Counted from the first letter of the stretch, positions 1-5,802 are shown. The stretch: 7,040 nucleotides of DNA from Salinirussus sp. (GCA_028275005.1 JAQCNN010000021.1:1-7040); one strand, 5' to 3'. The notes: generated by a model from the letters alone, not told the origin. Numbers and translations: made by a program.

Positions 1-2
1 GC

Positions 3-254
3 GTCGGGAACCTCGCGAAGGTCCTCCCGCTCTCGCCCGGTGGCGTCGGGCTCTACGAGGGGGCTTTCACCCTGCTCGTGGCCGCGCTGACGCCGGTCGG
101 GGCGGTTACCGCACTGTCGGTGGCCGTCGTCGACCACGCTGTCAAGAACTTGGTCACCGTCGCGGGCGGCCTCGGGTCGATGGCGCTGTTGAACGTCTCG
201 CTGACAGCGGCCGTCGAGGAGAGCCGTGAGGTCGACGCCAGCCCACAGGACTGA
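3..254 (+). CDS. UPF0104 / LPG-synthase TM-region family membrane protein, C-terminal fragment
   Basis: Only the last 83 codons and the TGA stop are visible; the gene begins left of the window. The fragment opens with VGNLAKVLPLSPGGVGLYEG, which resembles the conserved LP-x-x-PGG-x-G-x-x-E block near the end of the lysylphosphatidylglycerol synthase transmembrane-region family (UPF0104, flippase-like). Two hydrophobic stretches follow, at about visible residues 20-43 and 49-67, and then a short acidic tail ending in SPQD. In haloarchaea this domain occurs alone or fused to a glycosyltransferase (AglD type); the visible part cannot tell which. The gene stands alone here: a hairpin lies 6 nt after the stop and the next gene is more than 600 bp away. 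The family call is fairly sure, but the substrate is unknown. Confidence 0.8.
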   Translation, partial: VGNLAKVLPLSPGGVGLYEGAFTLLVAALTPVGAVTALSVAVVDHAVKNLVTVAGGLGSMALLNVSLTAAVEESREVDASPQD

Positions 255-259
255 GAGAG

Positions 260-316
260 TCGAACAGATCGATCGTGTTCGAAATATCGCGGAAAGCTAG
301 CGTTTTGCGCACTTTT
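260..316 (+). terminator. Candidate terminator after the UPF0104 gene
   Basis: Six bases after the stop is a perfect 7-bp inverted repeat, TCGAACA (260-266) and TGTTCGA (276-282), around a 9-nt centre. T-runs of four follow at 303-306 and 313-316. Archaeal termination depends mainly on oligo-T tracts, so the T-runs may matter more than the hairpin. The repeat could instead be a protein-binding site. Function is inferred from position only. Confidence 0.4.
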
Positions 317-325
317 GCTCAGCTT

Positions 326-347
326 CAATAAAATATTTAAATATACT
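326..347. promoter_or_regulatory. AT-rich TATA-like element with 12-bp palindrome
   Basis: This is the most AT-rich patch in the window and contains the perfect palindrome ATATTTAAATAT at 333-344. It looks like an archaeal TATA box. Being symmetric, it could direct transcription either way; a rightward start would fall near 365. No recognised gene starts there, so any product would be an unannotated RNA or a small ORF. Confidence 0.45.
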
Positions 348-382
348 TCGGCTGAATCTAACAGTGGTGAAATAGAGTCGAG

Positions 383-431
383 AGTGGGGGCGACGGGTAC
401 CCCCCTCTGCGGATTCGGTACGATGACCGAA
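383..431 (+). ncRNA. Two tandem hairpins, possible structured RNA or leader
   Basis: Hairpin 1 pairs G386-390 with C401-405 and, past one T-T mismatch, A383-G384 with C407-T408, leaving a 10-nt loop. Hairpin 2 pairs TTCGGT (414-419) with ACCGAA (426-431) around a 6-nt loop. Both lie 18-70 bp past the likely start from the AT-rich element at 326-347. An ATG at 423-425 sits in the second loop and opens a 17-codon frame ending at 476. This is a structural observation; I match it to no known RNA family. Confidence 0.25.
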
Positions 432-633
432 CGAAGACAGACCCAAGAGGCCGAGCAGGGCGTCCCGGCAGCGTAGCTGTCCGGGCGAAACCACCGGTAG
501 TGTCGCGGGGCGTGCCGGAGGGGGTGCTCACCGTCCAGCGGGTCGCCGCGGCGGTCGACCCGCGTAGCTGGCAGGTCAGCACCTTCGGCGTGTTCACCGA
601 CGGGCGCCTCGCCGGTCAGCACCTGGGTTCGAC

Positions 634-774
634 CTACCGGGTGCCGGCGCCCTCGTCGTGCAGTTCCGGCAGGGCGCCGCCGGACTGCTCGCCAGCTGCC
701 ACCGGTTTCTCCTCGATGGTCGGTTGTTCGGGCGAAGCGAAAGCGAGGAACGTCTCGAGGTCTCCGTCGGACAC
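634..774 (-). CDS. Possible small acidic protein, 46 aa, or gene remnant
   Basis: The frame begins with GTG at 774 and ends with TAG at 634-636. It encodes an acidic peptide starting MSDGDLETFLAFASPEQP and ending ELHDEGAGTR, with a composition normal for haloarchaeal proteins. Most codons end in G or C. An in-frame stop two codons upstream fixes the 5' limit. I see no TATA-like box at the leaderless distance and no good ribosome binding site. It overlaps an opposite open frame (371-835) in the same codon phase, so the codon bias is ambiguous. I recognise no family. It may be a real small protein, a decayed gene or chance. Confidence 0.2.
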   Translation of the reverse strand: MSDGDLETFLAFASPEQPTIEEKPVAAGEQSGGALPELHDEGAGTR

Positions 775-852
775 CGCTCACTCCGAGCGCGTCGCTCAGG
801 ACGACGGGGAGAACCGTGCGGAGTGTTACCGGTGACGGGACAGGACCGCGGC

Positions 853-859
853 TTTTTAT
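853..859 (+). promoter_or_regulatory. aroD promoter TATA box
   Basis: The sequence TTTTTAT is centred 26 nt before the ATG at 882. In archaea this spacing puts the transcription start at or next to the start codon, giving a leaderless mRNA. It also excludes upstream start codons such as the GTG at 816, which would lie before the promoter. Confidence 0.65.
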
Positions 860-881
860 CAGTCACAGCCGAGGATCGGGT

Positions 882-1637
882 ATGGATATCGGGGGGTTCA
901 CACTCGCCGCCAGCACGGCAGACCTAGCCGACGAGCCTGCGGCCCGCGAGCACGCCGACCTCGTGGAGTTCCGGCTGGACCTGGCGGCCGAGCCGCTGGC
1001 CCAACTCCGCGCCTACGACGGCGAACTCCCCCTGCTCGTGACGAACCGCGTCGCGTGGGAAGGGGGTGAGGCCGCCGACACGGCAGAGCGGCTGAACCGA
1101 CTGGTGGCCGCCATCGAGCAACCCGGCGTCGAGGCAGTCGACCTGGAACTCACAGCGCTGGACGAGGATGCCGGCGAGGAACCGGACGCCACCCACTCGG
1201 CCGCTCGTGTTCGCGAGGCCGCCCGCGAACGGGGTGTGACGGTCCTCGCATCAGTCCACGACTTCGAGGGGACACCCAGCCGGGAGCGGATGGCAGGCCT
1301 GCTCGCGCGGGCCGGCGAGTACGGACACATCGCAAAGCTGGCGGTCACCGCGGCGTCGGCCGACGACGTGCTGGACCTGCTGGCGGTCACCCGGGCAGCG
1401 ACCCGCGAGGGCCAGCGGGTGGCGACGATGGCGATGGGGGAGGCAGGCCGGCACTCACGGGCCGTCGCGCCGGTGTACGGCTCCCGGGTCGGCTACGCGC
1501 CTGTGGACCCGGCCGCGGCAACCGCCCCCGGCCAGTACGACCTGGCGACGCTTGCGGGGCTTGTCGAGGGTCTCGGCGTCGAGCGGGCGGAAGATTCAAC
1601 ACGCGGTGACGACCGACCATCCAGTAGTGGAGACTGA
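882..1637 (+). CDS. aroD: 3-dehydroquinate dehydratase, type I (AroD)
   Basis: AroD converts 3-dehydroquinate to 3-dehydroshikimate, the third step of aromatic amino acid synthesis, through a Schiff base. The protein is 251 residues, normal for type I enzymes. Visible marks are EFRLD at 29-33 (substrate-binding Glu and Arg), VTNR ending in Arg56, SVHDF with the catalytic His126, IAKLAV with the Schiff-base Lys152, MGEAGRHSR ending in Arg193, and APGQ with Gln218. Every expected active-site residue is present. I chose the ATG at 882 because a TATA box precedes it at leaderless spacing and the family's first strand (GGFTLAAS) follows at once. After the conserved core ends near residue 235 there is a short hydrophilic tail. 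The downstream zinc-ribbon gene overlaps the last 32 nt, suggesting co-transcription. Dehydroquinate synthase II, which makes its substrate, lies convergent 424 bp away. Confidence 0.96.
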   Translation: MDIGGFTLAASTADLADEPAAREHADLVEFRLDLAAEPLAQLRAYDGELPLLVTNRVAWEGGEAADTAERLNRLVAAIEQPGVEAVDLELTALDEDAGEEPDATHSAARVREAARERGVTVLASVHDFEGTPSRERMAGLLARAGEYGHIAKLAVTAASADDVLDLLAVTRAATREGQRVATMAMGEAGRHSRAVAPVYGSRVGYAPVDPAAATAPGQYDLATLAGLVEGLGVERAEDSTRGDDRPSSSGD

Positions 1638-2043
1638 CTCAGCCGAGCCGGCGGACTCGCCGGATTCGACGGGCAAGCGGCCGTGGTTAGCCGCGCTACT
1701 GTCGGTGCTCTACCCCGGGCTCGGCCACGTCTACCTCCGGCTGTGGGGGCGTGCACTGCTGTGGTTTCTCTCGATCGTCACCGCGACGGCGCTGCTGGTC
1801 CCGCCGGAGGTCTACCCCTCTACCCTGTCGGTGAGCGCGGCGATGAGCGCCGCACAAGCGCTGCCGCTGACCATCAGCATCACCATCCTGGCGATGACGC
1901 TGCTGAACGTCTTGGACGCGTATCTGATGGCAAAGCGGAGCGGCGAGGAGGGGGCGGAGGACGAGGCGACCTGCCCGAACTGCGGGAGAGAGGTCGACGA
2001 GGACCTCGAGTTCTGTCAGTGGTGCACAGCAGAACGCAGGTAG
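1606..2043 (+). CDS. Small membrane protein with C-terminal zinc ribbon
   Basis: From the GTG at 1606 the product has 145 residues. Residues 1-23 are acidic and polar. KRPWLAALLSVLYPGLGHVY (24-43) resembles the YPGLGH-x-Y motif of small haloarchaeal membrane proteins. Hydrophobic segments cover about 27-44, 49-66 and 85-103. The C-terminus carries CPNC (123-126) and CQWC (137-140), a four-cysteine zinc ribbon that should face the cytoplasm if three segments cross the membrane. From memory this matches haloarchaeal zinc-ribbon proteins of the DUF7575 kind; function unknown. The start is uncertain: the GTG at 1606 overlaps aroD by 32 nt, while an in-frame GTG at 1627 would give 138 residues and an 11-nt overlap. 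I see no separate promoter, so it is probably transcribed with aroD. A role in aromatic synthesis is not implied by the protein itself. Confidence 0.85.
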   Translation: MTTDHPVVETDSAEPADSPDSTGKRPWLAALLSVLYPGLGHVYLRLWGRALLWFLSIVTATALLVPPEVYPSTLSVSAAMSAAQALPLTISITILAMTLLNVLDAYLMAKRSGEEGAEDEATCPNCGREVDEDLEFCQWCTAERR

Positions 2044-2045
2044 TG

Positions 2046-2059
2046 CCGCCGGTCGGCGG
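2046..2059. terminator. GC-rich inverted repeat between convergent stops
   Basis: CCGCCG and CGGCGG form a perfect 6-bp inverted repeat with two bases between. As RNA this gives a 5-bp stem and 4-nt loop in either direction. It fills the 18-bp gap between the zinc-ribbon stop and the dehydroquinate synthase stop. No T-tract follows on either strand, so it is weak as an archaeal terminator. Confidence 0.25.
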
Positions 2060-2061
2060 GG

Positions 2062-3222
2062 TCACTTCTCGATGATCGACTCCTCGACGGCCTCGCCGAA
2101 GTGGCGGGCGGTGTCCTCGTAGTAGACCAGCAGTTCGTCGCCGGGTTCGAGGTCAGTGACGGCGGTACGGCCCTCCCGGGTGTTGAGCTTGATCGTCTCG
2201 GCGTTCTGTAGCAGGGTCTCGACCCGGTCGCCGTTGTCGGTCTCGGCCTGGACGCGGAACATCGGCCGTTTCTCGATCTTCGCGCGGCCAACGACAGCCT
2301 CGCGGGTGTCACCGTCAGTGTCGACCACCTGGACCTCCGTCCCGCTACCGACCTCAGAGAGGTACGTCGTCCCGCCGCCCGGGACCCGGAGGTAGGCGTG
2401 AACCGCGCCGGCGTTGACCCGGAACGGCCGGGAGGCCACGTAGGGTGATTCGGCGGTCTCGGCGTGGACGAAAAAGAGCCCTCGGGACATCGAGCCGACG
2501 AGCATCCCCTCGTCGTGGTTCATCATCTCCCCGGTGTCGATACAGACCCGGTCGGCCGAGCCGGTCTGTTCGACCGCGGTCACCTCAGCGTACTCCAGGT
2601 CGAGGGTCTCCCGGTCGACGGCATCCCGGGTCTCGACGGTCCGGCGGATCTCGCCGGCGTCGTCGGTGTCGAGCAGGACCGCGTCGGCCCCGATCTCCAG
2701 GGTCTCGTACGCCGTCGCGGCCTCCTCGGCGGTCCGGACCCCCGCCACCAGCGTCGTCTCCTCGCCGATCCGGGCGATCAGGTTCTCCAGGGGGATGATC
2801 TGCCAGTCCTCGCCGACAACAAGGGTGTGGTCGGCCTCGCCGGCGACAGCCTCCGCGAAGGCCTCGTACGTCTCGTCGAAGATACGGACGTAACCCCCCT
2901 GGGCGCCGTTGGCCCGCAGCGCCGAGAGGTCCGCGGAGCCCGAGAAGTCCGAGGGGAGGTCGACCGTGCCGTCCCCCTCGCCGTCCTTGCCGACGACGGT
3001 CGCGTCCGGGCTCGGCCCCTCCTCCTCGGCCTCCATGACGTGGACGTCACCGCCTGCAAAGGCCGCGACGTTGACCTCGCCGAGTTCCCGGACCCGGTCG
3101 ACGTCTCGTCGGTCGACGAGCACCCAGTCGACGCCGGCCTCCAGCCCGGCCGTGATCCGTCGCTTGCGGGCCTCCCAGTCGCCGACCTCGTCGTCCGCCT
3201 TCAGCCAGACCGAGCGTGCCAT
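2062..3222 (-). CDS. aroB': 3-dehydroquinate synthase II (AroB')
   Basis: This is the archaeal-type dehydroquinate synthase, unrelated to bacterial AroB. It uses NAD+ to deaminate and cyclise 2-amino-3,7-dideoxy-D-threo-hept-6-ulosonate (ADH) to 3-dehydroquinate. The 386 residues match the family's usual size. Recognisable blocks are the N-terminal VWLKADDEVGDWEARK (5-20), the acidic loop typical of halophiles at 64-92, DWQIIPLENLIA (139-150), GVRTAEEA (161-168), SADRVCIDTGEMM (222-234), GMLVGS (239-244) and PFRVNAGAVHAY (266-277). I chose the ATG at 3220-3222 because the conserved region starts immediately after it; the frame stays open to 3306, but that extension is not family-like. The promoter is unclear: only a poor TTGAAG lies at leaderless distance, so the GTATAG at 3332-3337 shared with the divergent gene is an alternative. 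ADH synthase, its supplier, is on the same strand 1.7 kb upstream but separated by two opposite genes. Confidence 0.97.
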   Translation of the reverse strand: MARSVWLKADDEVGDWEARKRRITAGLEAGVDWVLVDRRDVDRVRELGEVNVAAFAGGDVHVMEAEEEGPSPDATVVGKDGEGDGTVDLPSDFSGSADLSALRANGAQGGYVRIFDETYEAFAEAVAGEADHTLVVGEDWQIIPLENLIARIGEETTLVAGVRTAEEAATAYETLEIGADAVLLDTDDAGEIRRTVETRDAVDRETLDLEYAEVTAVEQTGSADRVCIDTGEMMNHDEGMLVGSMSRGLFFVHAETAESPYVASRPFRVNAGAVHAYLRVPGGGTTYLSEVGSGTEVQVVDTDGDTREAVVGRAKIEKRPMFRVQAETDNGDRVETLLQNAETIKLNTREGRTAVTDLEPGDELLVYYEDTARHFGEAVEESIIEK

Positions 3223-3303
3223 GTGCCAAGGCTGGCGGCCGGGTGGCTTCAACGTGGCGGATCCGGGGACCCGAGCGGCCCGAGACACCCCGTCATCGAG
3301 ACT

Positions 3304-3317
3304 CAAACGGCCGTTTG
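3304..3317. promoter_or_regulatory. 14-bp perfect palindrome, candidate operator
   Basis: CAAACGGCCGTTTG is a perfect palindrome. It lies between the divergent dehydroquinate synthase (ATG at 3222) and winged-helix (ATG at 3361) genes, 14 bp upstream of the latter's TATA-like box. That is a usual place for a dimeric winged-helix regulator to bind. The bound protein is unknown; the adjacent winged-helix protein is the obvious first candidate. Confidence 0.4.
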
Positions 3318-3331
3318 TGCTTACAGCACGG

Positions 3332-3337
3332 CTATAC
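3332..3337 (+). promoter_or_regulatory. TATA-like box of the winged-helix gene
   Basis: CTATAC is centred about 26 nt before the ATG at 3361, the spacing for a leaderless transcript. Read on the other strand it is GTATAG and could start a dehydroquinate synthase transcript with a leader of roughly 85 nt. No better box is visible for that gene. Confidence 0.5.
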
Positions 3338-3360
3338 GAGCCCCGGACACAGGGACAGTC

Positions 3361-4017
3361 ATGAGTCAGGTCTTTCCGCTGCGGTCGTCAGTCGAACTCG
3401 GCGACCGCGAGCCCCGGCTGGTCGACATGGACGACGAGCGGGCGGACGAGGTCTTCGAGGCGCTGGCCTCGGGGACCACACGGCAGGTTCTCTCGGCGCT
3501 ACACGGGGAGCCACAGACCGCCTCGGACCTGGCGGAGGTGACCGACACGTCCGTTCAGAACGCCCAGTACCACCTCGGGAAGCTCCAGGAGGTCGACCTG
3601 GTCGAGTCCGTCGACACCTGGTACTCCGAGCGGGGGACCGAGATGACGGTCTACGCGCCCGCCGACGAGGCGCTCGTGCTCTTTGCCGGGGAGGACCGCT
3701 CGCGGTCGCTACGGTCGCTCCTCACGCGTGTGGTCGGCTCGGTCGGGCTGGTGGCGCTTGCCAGCCTACTGGTCGCGGCCGTGACCGGCCAGGTCGTCGA
3801 CGTGTCCGGGTCGGCCTCGGGGTCGGACGACGGGGCGGGCGTCATGTCCGCCGAGGGGGTCCAGGACGCCGCCGCGAGCGGGGCCGAGGCCGCCGGCGCT
3901 GTCGACCCTGCCGTGCTGGCCGGGTTTGCCTGCTTCGTCGGCGGGCTGGTCGTGCTGACCGCAGTCGCCGGGCGCCGGTACCAGCAACGGCGGGCGCGGC
4001 GGCAAGTCACTGCCTGA
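3361..4017 (+). CDS. Winged-helix (ArsR-like) regulator with two predicted membrane segments
   Basis: The product has 218 residues. Residues 24-100 form a winged helix-turn-helix typical of haloarchaeal ArsR-like regulators: EVFEALASGTTRQVLSAL (30-47) is the first helices, TASDLAEVTDTSVQNAQYHL (53-72) the helix-turn-helix with recognition helix, then KLQEVDLVESV and a wing with TVYAPA (96-101). After a basic stretch come a hydrophobic segment at about 124-142, a Gly/Ser/Ala/Asp linker (147-182), a second segment at 184-204 and a strongly basic tail. This predicts a membrane-tethered DNA-binding protein with both ends in the cytoplasm and the linker outside. The ATG at 3361 is supported by the TATA-like box upstream; the frame runs open far to the left, antisense to dehydroquinate synthase, but that part is not protein-like. 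Target and signal are unknown. It is divergent from dehydroquinate synthase and 62 bp before the reductase gene. Confidence 0.87.
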   Translation: MSQVFPLRSSVELGDREPRLVDMDDERADEVFEALASGTTRQVLSALHGEPQTASDLAEVTDTSVQNAQYHLGKLQEVDLVESVDTWYSERGTEMTVYAPADEALVLFAGEDRSRSLRSLLTRVVGSVGLVALASLLVAAVTGQVVDVSGSASGSDDGAGVMSAEGVQDAAASGAEAAGAVDPAVLAGFACFVGGLVVLTAVAGRRYQQRRARRQVTA

Positions 4018-4048
4018 GGGAGGGGGTCGTCACCGGGCGGACCGTGGG

Positions 4049-4055
4049 TTTTTGA
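4049..4055 (+). promoter_or_regulatory. TATA-like box of the aldo/keto reductase gene
   Basis: TTTTTGA is centred about 28 nt before the ATG at 4080, consistent with a leaderless transcript. The same five-T run lies about 30 nt after the winged-helix stop and could also help terminate that transcript. The box is weaker than that of aroD. Confidence 0.4.
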
Positions 4056-4079
4056 CGGTTCCACCCGAGTTCCGGGTCG

Positions 4080-4925
4080 ATGAACGCAAGCGAGACGTTC
4101 GACATCGGCGGCAGTACAACGGTTCACCGGATGGGCTACGGGGCGATGCGGGTCACCGGCGAGGGGGTCATCGGCCCACCCGAGGACGAGGCGGCCGCGA
4201 AGGACCTGCTGCGCCACGCGGTCGATCTCGGCGTCGACTTTATCGACACCGCGGACTCCTACGGCCCCGGTGTCAGCGAGCGACTCATCGGCGAGGCACT
4301 CGACCCCGAGGACGCCGTCGTGGCGACAAAGGCCGGCCTGCTGCGCGATACGGACACCGAGTGGAAGCCCCACGGTCACCCCGACTACATCAGAAATCAG
4401 GTGCTGGTGAGCCGGGACCGGCTGGGCGTCGACACCATCGACCTCTACCAGTTTCACCGGCCGGACCCGGACACCGACTTCGAGGCGAGCGTCCAGGCCT
4501 TTGCCGAGTTGAAGGACCAGGGGCTGGTCGAGCACGTCGGCCTCTCGAACGTGAGTGTGGCACAGCTCGAGACCGCCCGTGACCACGTCGAGGTTGCGAC
4601 GGTCCAGAACCACTACAACATCGGCGAGCGGGGCTCCGAGGACGTCCTCGAGGCCTGCGGGGAGTACGGCATCGGCTTCATGCCGTGGTTCCCGATCGCT
4701 GCCGGCGAGATGGACGCCCTCGGCGAGGCCGTCGACGACGTGGCCGACGCACAGGATGCGACCCGCGCACAGGTCGCACTCGCGTGGCTGCTCGAACACT
4801 CCGACGTGATGCTCCCGATCCCCGGGACCGCCAGCATCGACCACCTCGAGGAGAACGTCGCGGCCAGCGAGGTGGAGCTGACGGAGGCGGAGTACGCACG
4901 GCTGACCGAGGCGGGCGCGGCGTAG
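4080..4925 (+). CDS. Aldo/keto reductase
   Basis: This is an NAD(P)H-dependent cytosolic oxidoreductase of the aldo/keto reductase superfamily, 281 residues, slightly short but complete. The catalytic tetrad is visible: Asp56 and Tyr61 in FIDTADSYGPGVSE, Lys84 in VATKAG, and His126 in YQFHRPD. Other family marks are GLSN (154-157), QNHYN (176-180) and the cofactor-binding IPGTASIDHLEEN (247-259). The N-terminal GYGAMRVTGEGVIGPP (19-34) recalls the E. coli YdbC (PdxI, pyridoxal reductase) branch rather than the longer potassium-channel-beta-like group. Substrate cannot be read from sequence. A TATA-like box supports the ATG start. It lies downstream of the winged-helix gene on the same strand, and its stop codon directly abuts the stop of ADH synthase. 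A link to the carbonyl metabolism feeding that enzyme is possible but unproven. Confidence 0.94.
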   Translation: MNASETFDIGGSTTVHRMGYGAMRVTGEGVIGPPEDEAAAKDLLRHAVDLGVDFIDTADSYGPGVSERLIGEALDPEDAVVATKAGLLRDTDTEWKPHGHPDYIRNQVLVSRDRLGVDTIDLYQFHRPDPDTDFEASVQAFAELKDQGLVEHVGLSNVSVAQLETARDHVEVATVQNHYNIGERGSEDVLEACGEYGIGFMPWFPIAAGEMDALGEAVDDVADAQDATRAQVALAWLLEHSDVMLPIPGTASIDHLEENVAASEVELTEAEYARLTEAGAA

Positions 4926-5732
4926 TTACGCTTCGACGGCCAGCCCGGCATCCTCGAGCGCGTCGGCGGCGGTGGCGTCGTCGTGGACCACCGCGGCGAC
5001 ACCGTCCGTGATCTTCTCGGGCTCGTCGTGCTGGAAGATAGACCGACCCATCGAGACACCGGCGGCACCGGCGTCCATCGCCCCGCGGACCATCGACAGC
5101 GTCTCCTCGTCGGTCCCTCTCGACCCGCCGGCGATCAGGACCGGCAGCCGGGTCGACTCGACCACGTGTTCGAAGGTCTCGGGCGTGCCGCTGTAGCCGG
5201 TCTTGATCACGTCCGCGCCGAGCTCCTCGCCCAGGCGGACGGCGTGGCCAAGGTCCTTTGCGTACTCCTCCGGGTCGTCGGTGCGGACGTCGTGCCCCCG
5301 GGCGTAGGTCATCGCGAGCACCGGCACACCGTAGCCGCCGGCCTCGCTGGTCAGCTCCGCCAGCCCCTCGATCTGTTCGGGCTCGTACTCGCTGCCGACG
5401 TTGACGTGAAAGGAGACGGCATCGGCGCCCGCCCGGATGGCATCCTTTACCGTGCCCGAGGGGCGCTTGTCCCGCTCGTCCGGACCGATGCTGGTGGAGG
5501 CGTTGAGGTGGGCGATGTAGCCCGCGTCGTTCTTGTTGGGGTGGACCCGGGGGGCGACCCCACACTGGGTGAGGACGGCGTCGGCCCCGCCGCGCGTGAC
5601 CGCGTCGATCGTGGATTCGATGTCTTTGAGTCCTTTGACGGCCCCGAGTGTGATCCCGTGGTCCATCGGGACGACGAGATGTCGCCCGCCTGTCCCGATG
5701 CGGTCGAGCCGTGCGGATTTCCCTGCGGCCAT
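4926..5732 (-). CDS. aroA': 2-amino-3,7-dideoxy-D-threo-hept-6-ulosonate (ADH) synthase
   Basis: This is a class I, DhnA-type aldolase of 268 residues. In the archaeal route it makes ADH from L-aspartate semialdehyde and a 6-deoxy-5-ketofructose phosphate, replacing DAHP synthase. Visible marks are VPMDHG (21-26) with active-site Asp24, the TQCGVAPRV region (55-63), FHVNVGSEYE (108-117), MTYARG (141-146) with Tyr143, DVIKTGYSG (174-182) with Schiff-base Lys177, and the phosphate-binding AGGSRG (201-206) and MGRSIFQ (228-234). Plain fructose-bisphosphate aldolase is the alternative and such genes are often labelled fba; the neighbouring dehydroquinate synthase II and trpA favour ADH synthase. 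The ATG at 5730-5732 is chosen because a clear TATA box precedes it and lies inside the only upstream extension. HalOD1-like and trpA genes lie upstream on the same strand, but the dedicated box implies independent transcription. Confidence 0.93.
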   Translation of the reverse strand: MAAGKSARLDRIGTGGRHLVVPMDHGITLGAVKGLKDIESTIDAVTRGGADAVLTQCGVAPRVHPNKNDAGYIAHLNASTSIGPDERDKRPSGTVKDAIRAGADAVSFHVNVGSEYEPEQIEGLAELTSEAGGYGVPVLAMTYARGHDVRTDDPEEYAKDLGHAVRLGEELGADVIKTGYSGTPETFEHVVESTRLPVLIAGGSRGTDEETLSMVRGAMDAGAAGVSMGRSIFQHDEPEKITDGVAAVVHDDATAADALEDAGLAVEA

Positions 5733-5757
5733 GATGTGCGAGACTGTGTCAAGTACG

Positions 5758-5766
5758 GATATAAGG
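5758..5766 (-). promoter_or_regulatory. ADH synthase promoter TATA box
   Basis: On the minus strand this reads CCTTATATCC, centred about 29 nt before the ATG at 5732. It is a good archaeal box at leaderless distance. It shows that ADH synthase can be expressed apart from the trpA and HalOD1-like genes and argues against a start codon further upstream. Confidence 0.65.
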
Positions 5767-5802
5767 GTTGCGAGAGGGGCGACAGCTACCACCGACCGCA
5801 GG

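Larger units (their letters stand above)
255..881. other. 627-bp stretch without a convincing gene
   Basis: This gap separates the UPF0104 fragment from aroD. Its first part (about 280-350) is AT-rich and holds a TATA-like palindrome. The middle (383-431) contains two consecutive hairpins. From about 500 to 835 it becomes GC-rich and shows codon-like third-position bias. A plus frame is open from 371 to 835, but its translation is rich in Arg, Ser and Cys and unlike haloarchaeal proteins after about 650. On the minus strand, 634-774 encodes a short acidic, natural-looking 46-residue peptide. The two frames share third-codon positions, so base bias alone cannot choose between them. I recognise no family in either. 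A decayed gene, small proteins or a non-coding RNA are all possible. Confidence 0.6.

Noticed and set aside
53..781. A 242-codon minus-strand frame across the left part of the window.
   Set aside because: It is antisense to the UPF0104 fragment, crosses its terminator region and the AT-rich promoter-like element, and is rich in Arg and Ser without any family feature.
816..881. A longer aroD start at the GTG at 816.
   Set aside because: It lies upstream of the TATA box at 853-859, and the extra residues do not resemble type I dehydroquinases.
2464..3360. Possible N-terminal extension of the winged-helix protein.
   Set aside because: The frame is open to 2464, but this part is antisense to dehydroquinate synthase and not protein-like. 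A TATA-like box just before 3361 supports the short form.
3651..4844. A 397-codon open frame on the minus strand antisense to the winged-helix and reductase genes.
   Set aside because: It is a by-product of GC-rich codons on the opposite strand. The plus-strand frames show a full reductase tetrad and a winged helix, while this translation has no family features.
4926..5732. Annotation as an ordinary glycolytic fructose-bisphosphate aldolase.
   Set aside because: The fold is the same, but adjacency to dehydroquinate synthase II and trpA, and the known archaeal route, favour ADH synthase. An enzyme assay would settle it.
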